This document shows, one piece after another, positions 1 to 7,309 of a DNA stretch of 14,248 bases; position 1 is the stretch's first letter, and the number at the start of each line of letters is the position of its first letter. Source of the DNA: Chordibacter sp038110535 (GTDB taxonomy: Bacteria; Verrucomicrobiota; Verrucomicrobiia; Opitutales; Seribacteraceae). The notes under the pieces were generated by a model that was not told the origin of the DNA, did no database searches, and saw nothing but the letters and a program-made list of their open reading frames with translations. The stretch is taken from contig JAYNJW010000043.1 in the NCBI GenBank assembly GCA_038110535.1, forward strand, positions 1-14,248, in the 5' to 3' direction. A program made the translations under genes and the position numbers.

Positions 1-3000
1 TATACACCCCAAAGAACCGGGAGCTCGTGGTGGAGTCCTCCCGGCTCGTCGCCAGTCGCTTAATCGAGCGATTGGAACAAGAGGAGGAAGGCGGTGCCCC
101 CCGCCTCTCCTTCGACGAGTTACACAAGTTGATCGAGAAAGCACTGGTGGAAAACGATGCCTACGATGTGGCCAAAAGTCTGGTTTTTTCCCGTTCCAAC
201 CAAGGCTCAGGCAACGGGCAATTTGGAACCTCGGCTCCGGTGGACAGTTCTCAAATACGTCTGATCAGACGAAGCGGTCAGGTAGTTCCCTGGAATTCCT
301 CAAAGATTGAGGTGGCTATCCGCAAGGCCTTTCTTTCCCTTCGTCTCGATTCGGAACCGGCCGTTCAGGTATCTGATGAGGTGACCCGGCGGGCAGTCGC
401 AACCGGGCAGGCATTCATCAATATTGAGGATGTTCAGGATATCGTGCAGGAAGAATTAATGAAGCATGGCTTCTTTAAAGTGGCCGAGTCTTACATTCTG
501 TACCGTGCTCGCAGACGGGTCGAGCGGGAGAATCATGTGGATCATCATGAAGTCCGTCAGGACTCCATGATTGTGGTCAAGAAAAAGGACGGAACTACCT
601 TTTTCTGGGATGGACTGGACCTGAAGAAAAGAATTACCTTTGCCAGCATAGGATTAGATTTATGCCTTAACCCTGAACAAATTGAGGAAAGTCTGCGCCG
701 TTCTGTCTTTTCTGAAATTACCGAAGTCGACTTGCGTAAGACCATCATCCTTAACGCAAAGACTCTGATCGAAAGAGATGCAGATTTTGCTAAATTTGCT
801 GCCCGTATTCTTCTTACTTACATCTACGAGGAAGTTCTGGGCTGGGATGTTGCCCAGCACAGTATTGAAGAAATCCGAACCTTTCATGCCAAGGAGTTTA
901 AGGCCTATTTAAAACGGGGTGTGGAAATCAAGAGATTGGACAAGAAGATGCTCAAGCTCGACATTGATCGGCTGTGCCAGTCGATCGATCCGTCCGCCGA
1001 TTTGGACTTTGATTATCTGGGCATACAAACCCTCTACGACCGCTACCTGGTCATCGACAAAACCGGGGAATCTCCCCGTCGATTGGAAACCCCACAGTTT
1101 TTTTGGATGCGTGTGGCTATGGGAGTTTTTGCCCATGAGGATAATCCGGAAGAGCAAATTATCTCCTTGTACAACCTTTACAAAAGCCGGCGCTTTTGTT
1201 CCTCTACACCAACCCTTTTCAATGCGGGTACTCCACACTCGCAGTTGTCATCCTGCTACCTCTACAAAGTGGATGATACCATTGAATCGATCATGTACCG
1301 GGGAATTGCAGAGAATGCATTCCTTTCCAAATGGGCAGGTGGATTAGGCGGCAGTTGGACGGCTGTGCGGGGCACGGGCAGTCATATTGCAGGAACCAAC
1401 GGAGAGAGCCAGGGAGTTATTCCATTTCTCAAAATGCACAATGACCAGCTCTGTGCGGTAAACCAAGGAGGCAAGAGGAAGGGCTCTGGGTGTGCTTATC
1501 TTGAAACCTGGCACTGTGACATTCTGGAATTTCTGGAATTACGCAAGAATACCGGAGATGATCGTCGCCGCACCCATGACATGAATACGGCAAACTGGAT
1601 CCCTGATCTGTTCATGAAGCGGATGGAAGCCCGCGAGAACTGGACTCTTTTCCGCAGCAATGAAGTGGCAGATCTCCATGACCTCTATGGGAAAGCCTTT
1701 GAGGAAAAATATGCCGAGTACGAGTCCAAGGTAGAGCAGGGAGAAATCTGGGGTCACAGCATGCCGGCAATCGACCTTTGGAAATCGATGCTGAAGATGC
1801 TCTTTGAAACCGGTCATCCATGGATCACTTTCAAGGACACCTGCAATATTCGCAGTCCTCAGGACCATGCCGGGGTCATACACAGTTCCAATCTCTGCAC
1901 TGAGATCACCCTCAATACAGGTGCCGATGAAACAGCGGTGTGCAACCTTGGCTCGGTGGTTCTCGATTCGCATCTCACCCCAGACGGGGAGATTGATCAT
2001 GAGAAATTGCGTGACACGATCCGTATTGCCATCCGGGCCTTGGACAATGTGATCGATGTGAATTTTTATCCCACTCAGGCGGCCAAGACATCGAACAGTC
2101 GTCATCGGCCGATCGGGTTGGGGGTAATGGGCTTACAAAATGCACTTTTCATCAAGGATGTGTCTTTTACTTCAGAAGAAGCAGTCGAGTTCAATGATGA
2201 ATTCATGGAAGCCATCTGCTACTATGCCTATGAGGCATCGAGTGATCTGGCCAATGAGCGTGGTACTTATTCCTCCTACCGTGGTTCCAAATGGGACCGG
2301 GGTATTCTTCCTCAGGATACCATCCAGATGCTCGAAGAAGAGCGGGGCGAAAAAGTGGAAGTTCCCAAGGGTTCAAAAATGGACTGGTCGGTAGTCCGTA
2401 AAAAAATTGCCAAGCATGGCATGCGCAACAGTAATGTAATCGCGATTGCACCCACTGCGACCATTTCCAACATCATGGGGTCTTCTCCCTGTATTGAGCC
2501 GACCTACAAAAATATGTTTGTTAAGAGCAATCTCTCCGGAGATTTCATGGTGCTCAACCGTTTCTTGGTAAATGATTTAAAGAAGGAAGGCCTGTGGAAT
2601 AAAGAAATGTCTGATCAATTAAAGTATTTTGACGGTGAACTCGGTCCCATTGAAGGCATTCCCCAGCACATCAAGGAAAAATACCTTACCGCCTTCGATG
2701 TGTCTTTTGAGTATGTCCTCTCTGCGGCGGCCCGCAGGCAGAAGTGGATTGACCAGTCCCAATCAGTCAACTTATTCCTCGGTGCCCCGGATTTGAAAAG
2801 TCTTTCGCACATGTATCGTGCAGCTTGGAGAAAAGGGCTAAAAACCACTTATTATCTGCGCACCCTTGGTGCATCAAATATTGAAAAAGCAACCGTTGAC
2901 CTGAAAAAAGCGAAGCCATTGGCAGATGCTCCATCGGATGAGCCTTCCCCCAAAAAAGAATATACCGATGCAGAAAAGAAAGCCTGCAGTATTCAAGCTA

Positions 3001-3035
3001 TGCTCAATGGGGAAGAGTGCGAGGCTTGCCAATAG
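1..3035 (+). CDS. nrdA: Ribonucleoside-diphosphate reductase, class I alpha (large) subunit, 5'-partial
   Basis: Catalytic chain of aerobic class I ribonucleotide reductase, reducing ribonucleoside diphosphates to deoxy forms with a radical supplied by NrdB. The frame is open from base 3 with no stop before the first in-frame GTG at 27, and the protein begins inside a domain, so the true start lies left of the window. Counting from that GTG (1002 residues): a C-terminal piece of an ATP-cone at 1-56, a complete ATP-cone at about 77-163, and another at about 181-272 that resembles the E. coli cone. The barrel follows. Redox cysteines are C410 (in SSCYL) and C639 (in CNLGS). The active site is N622, C624 and E626 in NLCTEI. 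PTATIS lies at 809-814. Y942 and Y943 are the radical-transfer pair, and C998/C1001 form the C-terminal thiol shuttle (ECEACQ). All key residues are present. nrdB is not downstream in this window. Confidence 0.97.
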   Translation, partial: YTPKNRELVVESSRLVASRLIERLEQEEEGGAPRLSFDELHKLIEKALVENDAYDVAKSLVFSRSNQGSGNGQFGTSAPVDSSQIRLIRRSGQVVPWNSSKIEVAIRKAFLSLRLDSEPAVQVSDEVTRRAVATGQAFINIEDVQDIVQEELMKHGFFKVAESYILYRARRRVERENHVDHHEVRQDSMIVVKKKDGTTFFWDGLDLKKRITFASIGLDLCLNPEQIEESLRRSVFSEITEVDLRKTIILNAKTLIERDADFAKFAARILLTYIYEEVLGWDVAQHSIEEIRTFHAKEFKAYLKRGVEIKRLDKKMLKLDIDRLCQSIDPSADLDFDYLGIQTLYDRYLVIDKTGESPRRLETPQFFWMRVAMGVFAHEDNPEEQIISLYNLYKSRRFCSSTPTLFNAGTPHSQLSSCYLYKVDDTIESIMYRGIAENAFLSKWAGGLGGSWTAVRGTGSHIAGTNGESQGVIPFLKMHNDQLCAVNQGGKRKGSGCAYLETWHCDILEFLELRKNTGDDRRRTHDMNTANWIPDLFMKRMEARENWTLFRSNEVADLHDLYGKAFEEKYAEYESKVEQGEIWGHSMPAIDLWKSMLKMLFETGHPWITFKDTCNIRSPQDHAGVIHSSNLCTEITLNTGADETAVCNLGSVVLDSHLTPDGEIDHEKLRDTIRIAIRALDNVIDVNFYPTQAAKTSNSRHRPIGLGVMGLQNALFIKDVSFTSEEAVEFNDEFMEAICYYAYEASSDLANERGTYSSYRGSKWDRGILPQDTIQMLEEERGEKVEVPKGSKMDWSVVRKKIAKHGMRNSNVIAIAPTATISNIMGSSPCIEPTYKNMFVKSNLSGDFMVLNRFLVNDLKKEGLWNKEMSDQLKYFDGELGPIEGIPQHIKEKYLTAFDVSFEYVLSAAARRQKWIDQSQSVNLFLGAPDLKSLSHMYRAAWRKGLKTTYYLRTLGASNIEKATVDLKKAKPLADAPSDEPSPKKEYTDAEKKACSIQAMLNGEECEACQ

Positions 3036-3052
3036 TTTCTCTTTTTGTATCT

Positions 3053-3087
3053 GTTCCCGGTGATTCTTGAGTGATCGCGGAACTTTT
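3053..3087 (+). terminator. Possible weak intrinsic terminator after nrdA
   Basis: GTTCC (3053-3057) pairs with GGAAC (3079-3083) and is followed at once by TTTT (3084-3087). The loop is about 21 nt and may add a CG/CG pair. The stem is short, so this is a weak candidate. A pyrimidine-rich run also sits directly after the nrdA stop. The rest of the 3036-3150 gap shows nothing else clear. Confidence 0.25.
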
Positions 3088-3134
3088 GAGGGTTGCTCTA
3101 GGTAATGAATTGCATTCCGTACTGAGATTACCAC

Positions 3135-3139
3135 AAGGA
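3135..3139 (+). promoter_or_regulatory. Shine-Dalgarno site of the carbonic anhydrase-like gene
   Basis: AAGGA ends 11 nt before the ATG at 3151. It is noted because nearly all other starts in the window lack such a site, and because it supports this start over the internal Met16. Confidence 0.5.
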
Positions 3140-3150
3140 CTATTGCAGCC

Positions 3151-3702
3151 ATGGATGTAGCGGAACGATTGGAAAAACACCTAGGGGAAGAACCTATGTA
3201 TGGACCGGATGTGTTCGTGGCACCAACCGCGGTAGTTCTTGGGGATGTGCAAATGGATGAGGGGGCAAGCCTGTGGTACGGCGGAGTTTTGCGAGGGGAT
3301 ATCAATTCCATCAAGATTGGAAAAGGTTCCAACCTGCAGGATGGTGTAATCGGGCATCTTGCTGATGATCATCCCTTGGTGGTGGGCAAATATGTCACCG
3401 TTGGTCACGGGGCGGTCATTCATGCCTGTGAGATTGGGGATGAATGTTTAATCGGGATGAATTCCACCATTTTGGATGGAGCAAAAATTGGCCCGCAAAC
3501 GGTCGTGGCAGCGGGTAGTTTGGTGCCCAAGGGGATGAAGGTTCCTGCTGGTAGTCTGGTCGTGGGTGTGCCTGCTCTGATCAAACGAAAACTTTCCGAG
3601 GAAGAGAGAAAACAAATCCGGAAATGGGCAGAAAAATATTTGGCAGTGGCCAAAGCCCACCGCGAAAAACTGGGCAAAATGAGACCCGGACCACCCGCCT
3701 GA
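3151..3702 (+). CDS. Gamma-carbonic anhydrase-like hexapeptide-repeat protein (YrdA/CaiE-type)
   Basis: A 183-residue left-handed beta-helix protein of the gamma-class carbonic anhydrase family. Hexapeptide repeats run from about 17 to 150, followed by a C-terminal helix (about 149-175) typical of the family. The residues known from Cam of Methanosarcina can all be placed: R48 and D50 in VLRGD, Q63 and D64 in NLQDG, and the three metal histidines H69, H86 and H91. A trimeric zinc or iron enzyme is therefore structurally possible. Many YrdA-type members, however, have little or no measured carbonic anhydrase activity, and the acidic proton-shuttle loop of Cam is absent, so the reaction is uncertain. 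The ATG at 3151 is supported by AAGGA at 3135-3139 with 11-nt spacing, the only recognisable Shine-Dalgarno sequence I found in the window. The gene converges on the next one with a 5-bp gap. Confidence 0.9.
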   Translation: MDVAERLEKHLGEEPMYGPDVFVAPTAVVLGDVQMDEGASLWYGGVLRGDINSIKIGKGSNLQDGVIGHLADDHPLVVGKYVTVGHGAVIHACEIGDECLIGMNSTILDGAKIGPQTVVAAGSLVPKGMKVPAGSLVVGVPALIKRKLSEEERKQIRKWAEKYLAVAKAHREKLGKMRPGPPA

Positions 3703-3707
3703 TTTTC

Positions 3708-3998
3708 CTACTCCTTGGGCACGGCATCCTCCATGCCATAACGAGCAAAAAAGTCTTCCACTATGGAGGGAAGAGAAGGCTGGGGAGAACTACCGGAAAC
3801 AGCTTCGGCACAGCAGGAAACATAGGAACGGATCGCTGGTTCTTTTGCCTGCCGTTTTTCCATCTCCAGCAAATGGAGCAGGGTGGTCCTGGCGTCTTCC
3901 CAATCCATTGGATCATAACAGTGATCGAGCATGGTTTCATGCCATGCTTTCTGCTCGGCTGGGCAAAGTTTGGAAATGGTGTTCATCCTATACATCAT
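3708..3998 (-). CDS. Small hypothetical protein, unknown family
   Basis: An open frame of up to 96 residues, which I do not recognise. It fills the only space between two rightward genes that would otherwise be about 400 bp of non-coding DNA, and it ends 5 bp from the convergent stop at 3702. The sequence looks soluble and mostly helical, with no signal peptide or membrane segment. It has four cysteines, including a CC pair near residue 57, and many Asp, Glu and Lys residues. The start is uncertain: ATG ATG at 3998 and 3995, or ATG at 3986, where the protein would begin MNTISKL. None has a good ribosome binding site. Opposing open frames here show no family resemblance, so this strand is the better reading, but no homology supports it. 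Confidence 0.5.
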   Translation of the reverse strand: MMYRMNTISKLCPAEQKAWHETMLDHCYDPMDWEDARTTLLHLLEMEKRQAKEPAIRSYVSCCAEAVSGSSPQPSLPSIVEDFFARYGMEDAVPKE

Positions 3999-4003
3999 TA
4001 CAT

Positions 4004-4014
4004 GGAATCATTCC
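4004..4014. repeat. Short perfect palindrome GGAAT-C-ATTCC
   Basis: A 5-bp perfect inverted repeat with a 1-bp centre lies just upstream of the small leftward gene, in the gap between divergent genes. It may be an operator half-site pair, or chance given its length. Confidence 0.25.
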
Positions 4015-4060
4015 AATATACGGCAATGGAAATTCCTACTTTTTTTTTATTTCTCTTGGA

Positions 4061-4091
4061 TTGTTCGCTGAGGTTTGTCAAAAGATACAAT
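4061..4091 (+). promoter_or_regulatory. Possible promoter of the CysJ-like gene
   Basis: A -10-like TACAAT (4086-4091, 5 of 6 to TATAAT) lies 19 bp after a -35-like TTGTTC (4061-4066). Transcription would begin near 4098, leaving a leader of about 13 nt before the ATG at 4111. The spacing is longer than ideal and the -35 is weak. The -10 overlaps the inverted repeat at 4086-4102, so a bound regulator could block it. Confidence 0.3.
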
Positions 4092-4102
4092 TACAAATTG
4101 TA
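4086..4102. promoter_or_regulatory. Perfect 7-bp inverted repeat, candidate operator
   Basis: TACAATT (4086-4092) and AATTGTA (4096-4102) are exact reverse complements around an ACA spacer. The repeat ends 8 bp before the ATG at 4111 and covers the possible -10. The arms are AT-rich and no U-run follows, so an operator for a dimeric repressor is more likely than a terminator. Which regulator is unknown. Confidence 0.45.
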
Positions 4103-4110
4103 CCAAAAAC

Positions 4111-5247
4111 ATGTCTCACTCCCAAGATTCATCTGCTCCCACCAAGGATAATCCTTATCAGTCCAAGTTGTTGATAAATCGCTTACTCAATGGAGGGTCG
4201 GACAAGGAAACCCGTCACTTTGAGATTTCTTTACAAGGTAGTGGGCTTGGTTATGAACCGGGCGATTCCCTCGGGGTTATTCCCCAAAACAATCCACAAG
4301 TGGTGGATGATTTACTAGTTGCTACCCGGCTCTCTGGCGACCAGCAAGTTCAGTTAGGTGATGAAATCCTTTCCCTAAGAAATGCTCTTACCAACCGTCT
4401 GGCCTGTACTGTGCTGAGCAAGATTCAAATCAAAAAATTTAATGAGATCGCAAAGGAATCAAAGCTTGAAGATTTGCTCCAACCAGCAAGCCGAGATGCC
4501 TTTGCTGATTATCTTTGGGGCAGAGAATTGATCGATCTGTTCTTGGAGTTTCCCCAGCAGGGAATCAGTGCCGATGATTTGGTCGGATTATTGAGGCCGA
4601 TGCCACCCCGCTTATATTCGATCGCATCGAGCATAAAAGCCCATACGGAGGAAGTGCACCTCACGGTTGCGATTGTTCGCTATGATTCTTATGGACGAAA
4701 AAGAGAAGGGGTTTGTTCGTCTTACCTGGCGGATCGGGTGGGGGATACAATTCCCTGTTATTTTCACCCCAATAAAAATTTTAAGCTTCCCGATGATCCC
4801 AACTCTCCCATCATTATGGTAGGTCCAGGCACGGGCATTGCTCCCTTCCGGGCTTTTATTGAAGAACGACAAGCAATTGGTGCAGGTGGTAAAAACTGGC
4901 TTTTCTTTGGAGATCGTTCATCCAAAACTGACTACCTCTATGGGGAGGAGTGGGAACAGTACCACAAGGATGGATTGCTGACCGATCTCGACCTTGCCTG
5001 GTCGCGGGACCAAGCAGAAAAAGAATATGTGCAGCACAAGATGCTGGCCAAAGGAAAAGATCTTTTTTCCTGGCTACAGGACGGTGCCTATTTTTATGTC
5101 TGTGGGGATGCTTCCCGGATGGCAAAGGATGTGGACACCGCCCTGCGTCAGATCGCCCAATCCGCAGGTGCAATGTCCGAAGAGGATGCTAATGGTTGGG
5201 TTAAAACCCTGCAAAAAGAGAAGCGCTACCTCAAGGATGTGTACTAG
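4111..5247 (+). CDS. cysJ: CysJ-like NADPH/FAD reductase (sulfite reductase flavoprotein type) without flavodoxin domain
   Basis: A 378-residue flavoprotein matching the FAD/NADPH half of diflavin reductases. The FAD-binding module (about 15-215) has RLYS at 167-170 and GVCSSYL at 200-206. The NADPH module (about 230-378) has GPGTG at 238-242, the SRD/YVQ segment near 298-308 that reads the NADP 2'-phosphate, and YVCGD at 329-333. The C-terminus, RYLKDVY, closely matches the RYQRDVY end of E. coli CysJ as I recall it, so sulfite reduction is the best guess. The N-terminal FMN-flavodoxin domain of full CysJ (about 600 residues) is absent, so electrons must pass to a separate flavodoxin-like partner or directly to the acceptor. 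An in-frame TTG at 4075 would add 12 residues and place the inverted repeat inside the gene; I prefer the ATG at 4111. No cysI-like gene is in view. Confidence 0.88.
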   Translation: MSHSQDSSAPTKDNPYQSKLLINRLLNGGSDKETRHFEISLQGSGLGYEPGDSLGVIPQNNPQVVDDLLVATRLSGDQQVQLGDEILSLRNALTNRLACTVLSKIQIKKFNEIAKESKLEDLLQPASRDAFADYLWGRELIDLFLEFPQQGISADDLVGLLRPMPPRLYSIASSIKAHTEEVHLTVAIVRYDSYGRKREGVCSSYLADRVGDTIPCYFHPNKNFKLPDDPNSPIIMVGPGTGIAPFRAFIEERQAIGAGGKNWLFFGDRSSKTDYLYGEEWEQYHKDGLLTDLDLAWSRDQAEKEYVQHKMLAKGKDLFSWLQDGAYFYVCGDASRMAKDVDTALRQIAQSAGAMSEEDANGWVKTLQKEKRYLKDVY

Positions 5248-5297
5248 CCCAAACTTGGGCTTTGAATGTAGAATCTTTCTGCGTCTAAATGCAGAAA
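5246..5297. terminator. Two stem-loops between convergent genes, probable bidirectional termination region
   Basis: The first stem pairs AGCCCAA (5246-5252) with TTGGGCT (5255-5261). It begins inside the stop codon of the CysJ-like gene and is followed by TTTG. The second pairs TTTCTGC (5276-5282) with GCAGAAA (5291-5297) around an 8-nt loop. Neither has a long U-run on its downstream side, so efficiency is doubtful, but the position between two gene ends fits. Confidence 0.4.
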
Positions 5298-5305
5298 AAA
5301 TAACC

Positions 5306-5956
5306 CTAAAGCTTGAAGTGAATAAGGTACTTATCTCCAAGTTCAGCTTCGGGGAGTAATTCATCCAGTTTCCAGACTTTTGCCGGGGTCAGGCCAGAGG
5401 ATTTCAATTCCTCGGTATAATCGCCTCCTTTTAGGTAGAGGATACCATTGGCCGGAGAGTTTTTTGCCCCTTTCGCAACCTTGTCCCGAACCCATCCAAA
5501 AAAGACCGGCAGGGCCGTGACCGCTCGTCCGAGGACGAAATCAAAAGTTTTTTTCTTGGGCAATTCTTCCACTCTTCCGCGGCGTACCTCGACATTGCGA
5601 AGTTCAAGCCGCTTGGCGATATCTTCCACAACCATGGTTTTCTTGGCGATGGAATCGATCAGGGTAAACTGTGCCTGCGGATAGCAAATGGCCATAGGTA
5701 TACCAGGCAGTCCTCCTCCGGTGCCTACATCGAGCAGCCTAGCCTTGGGCATCAGGCGCAAAAACTTTGTGATCGTCAGGCAATGGGCCAGGTGTTTGGT
5801 CTCCAGTCTGTCCATATCTTTGCGAGATACCAAATTGATCTTGGTATTCCACTCCCGAAGAAAATCAGTGTATTCTTGGAGCTTGGCCCACTGGGAATCG
5901 GGAATGTCGGGGAACCAGGCTTGCAAAACGGGCCATGGGTCCTGACATTCTTTCAT
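5306..5956 (-). CDS. rsmG: 16S rRNA (guanine527-N7)-methyltransferase RsmG
   Basis: SAM-dependent enzyme that methylates N7 of G527 in the 530 loop of 16S rRNA; its loss gives low-level streptomycin resistance in several bacteria. The product is 216 residues, normal for the family. The motif INLVSRKD lies at 40-47. The SAM-binding loop DVGTGGGLPGIP is at 76-87, the acidic end of the next strand and conserved lysines are in LIDSIAKK (99-106), and GRAVT at 143-147 is the family signature. The usual HxLDSL element reads HLAHCL here (55-60). The start chosen is the ATG at 5956; an in-frame TTG at 5962 would add two residues. No Shine-Dalgarno site is seen. It is the last gene of the leftward run, 37 bp after the kdsA stop. 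Confidence 0.95.
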   Translation of the reverse strand: MKECQDPWPVLQAWFPDIPDSQWAKLQEYTDFLREWNTKINLVSRKDMDRLETKHLAHCLTITKFLRLMPKARLLDVGTGGGLPGIPMAICYPQAQFTLIDSIAKKTMVVEDIAKRLELRNVEVRRGRVEELPKKKTFDFVLGRAVTALPVFFGWVRDKVAKGAKNSPANGILYLKGGDYTEELKSSGLTPAKVWKLDELLPEAELGDKYLIHFKL

Positions 5957-5993
5957 CAACAAAAATTGTTTTCTGTAAGGATTGGCTCTTTAA

Positions 5994-6842
5994 TCATTCA
6001 ATCTCAACCACGGGCAATCCCTTAACTAGATCGTCCATGGCTTTTGCCTGAGTGAGGAATTCCTCCAGTTTGTGGAGAGGAAGGGCACAGGGACCATCAC
6101 ATTTGGCAACGGAGGGATCGGGATGAGACTCCAAAAATAATCCGCCTATTCCCTGGCTCATGCCTGCGAGCATGAGTTCAAAAACGGACTGTCGGCGCCC
6201 GCCAGCGGAGTCGCTCCTGCCTCCGGGGATCTGAAGGGAATGGGTGACATCAAAAACAACCGGGCATCCAGTCTTTTTCATGATTCCAAAATTCAGAGGA
6301 TCGACCACCAGGTTGTTATATCCAAAGGATGATCCCCGTTCACAAAGCAGGATCTGTTCATTGCCCGCTTCCGCAAATTTTCGAATGATATGTCCCATCT
6401 CATGAGCAGCGAGAAACTGAGCTTTTTTGACATTTACCGGCTTGCCTGTTTCTGCCAAGGCCACCACTAAGTCGGTTTGGCGGCAAAGAAATGCGGGTAA
6501 CTGGAGGATATCAATGACCTCAGCGGCAGGCTTTGCCTGATAGGGCTCATGAATATCAGAGATAATCGGAACGCCCAAAGTTTCCTTAATCTCGGCAAGA
6601 ATCTCACAGCCCTTTTCGAGGCCTGGACCTCGGAAGGAGGAGACGGAGGACCGGTTGGCCTTGTCAAACGAGGCTTTAAACACATAGGGAATACCAAGCT
6701 TCTCCGTGACATGCTTATAAGTGCTTGCCATGTCCAGAGCCAGTTCGCGGGACTCAAGAACATTCATTCCCCCGAAAAGGGTGAAGGGTAGATCGTTGGA
6801 TATGGACACTCCTCCAACGGTTATGGTTTTTTGGTTACTCAT
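5994..6842 (-). CDS. kdsA: 3-deoxy-8-phosphooctulonate synthase (KDO8P synthase)
   Basis: Cytoplasmic enzyme that condenses phosphoenolpyruvate with arabinose-5-phosphate to KDO-8-phosphate, the first committed step to the KDO sugar of lipopolysaccharide. The 282 residues align along the whole length with E. coli KdsA as I recall it. LFGGMNVLESR is at 22-32, FKASFDKANRSS at 55-66, the KK pair at 139-140, DVTH at 198-201 and ESHPDP at 238-243. The residue that separates the two enzyme classes is Asn27 (in GGMN), which places this enzyme in the metal-independent class; the metal-dependent class has Cys there. The ATG at 6842 overlaps the queF stop by 4 nt (ATGA), so the two are probably translationally coupled. 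Confidence 0.97.
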   Translation of the reverse strand: MSNQKTITVGGVSISNDLPFTLFGGMNVLESRELALDMASTYKHVTEKLGIPYVFKASFDKANRSSVSSFRGPGLEKGCEILAEIKETLGVPIISDIHEPYQAKPAAEVIDILQLPAFLCRQTDLVVALAETGKPVNVKKAQFLAAHEMGHIIRKFAEAGNEQILLCERGSSFGYNNLVVDPLNFGIMKKTGCPVVFDVTHSLQIPGGRSDSAGGRRQSVFELMLAGMSQGIGGLFLESHPDPSVAKCDGPCALPLHKLEEFLTQAKAMDDLVKGLPVVEIE

Positions 6843-7261
6843 GAAAAGGCAATTTCCGGGGGTGTTCCATGTTCGGCAGTCACCACGATGCCAATTCCTC
6901 CCCGGGCATTAAAATCAACTTCGACTCTGCACCACTTGGGATTCAGGGCCTCCACCAGATCGGTGAGTAATAAATTGGCAAAGTGCTCATGAAAAACTCC
7001 CTCATCCCGGTAAGTCCATAGGTACAGCTTGAGAGATTTGGATTCCACAATTTTCTGATCGGGTGCATAGCGGATCAAAATATTGGCAAAATCCGGTTGA
7101 CCGGTTTTCGGGCAAAGGCAAGTAAACTCGCTGGTTTGCAACTCCACCAGATAGTCACGCTCAGGGTTTCGATTGGGAAATGTTTCCAGGGACCGCGTTG
7201 GCTGGGTGCCTCCTTTCCCAAGCTCTGTCAGGTTGGTGTGTTCTGGGTTTTCTGCATTCAT
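6839..7261 (-). CDS. queF: NADPH-dependent 7-cyano-7-deazaguanine (preQ0) reductase QueF, short type
   Basis: Reduces the nitrile of preQ0 to the amine of preQ1 in the queuosine pathway for tRNA wobble modification. At 140 residues it belongs to the short, single-domain YkvM type that forms a tunnel-fold oligomer. The nucleophilic cysteine is Cys50 in LCPKTGQPDFA, with Asp57 as its acid partner. The family signature ESKSLK lies at 73-78, and FHE at 90-92 supplies the substrate-binding glutamate. It lies between aat (48-bp gap) and kdsA (4-nt overlap). No other queuosine gene is in the window, so the remaining steps must be elsewhere. The ATG at 7261 has no Shine-Dalgarno site. Confidence 0.95.
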   Translation of the reverse strand: MNAENPEHTNLTELGKGGTQPTRSLETFPNRNPERDYLVELQTSEFTCLCPKTGQPDFANILIRYAPDQKIVESKSLKLYLWTYRDEGVFHEHFANLLLTDLVEALNPKWCRVEVDFNARGGIGIVVTAEHGTPPEIAFS

Positions 7262-7309
7262 GAAAAAAGGATCATCATTTCAATATCTTGATCCGGGAGC
7301 AAGGCAAAG

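Noticed and set aside
1539..2105. 188-residue open frame on the minus strand inside nrdA
   Set aside because: It lies wholly opposite the conserved catalytic region of nrdA and shows no family resemblance.
4075..4110. TTG start of the CysJ-like gene at 4075
   Set aside because: It adds 12 residues without family resemblance, and the perfect inverted repeat and likely -10 fall inside that stretch.
3624..4151. 175-residue plus-strand frame spanning the small unknown gene
   Set aside because: It starts inside the carbonic anhydrase-like gene, runs into the CysJ-like gene and has no protein-family features.
5958..5970. AACAA-AAA-TTGTT inverted repeat before rsmG
   Set aside because: It is short, AT-only apart from two bases and not placed like an operator; probably chance.
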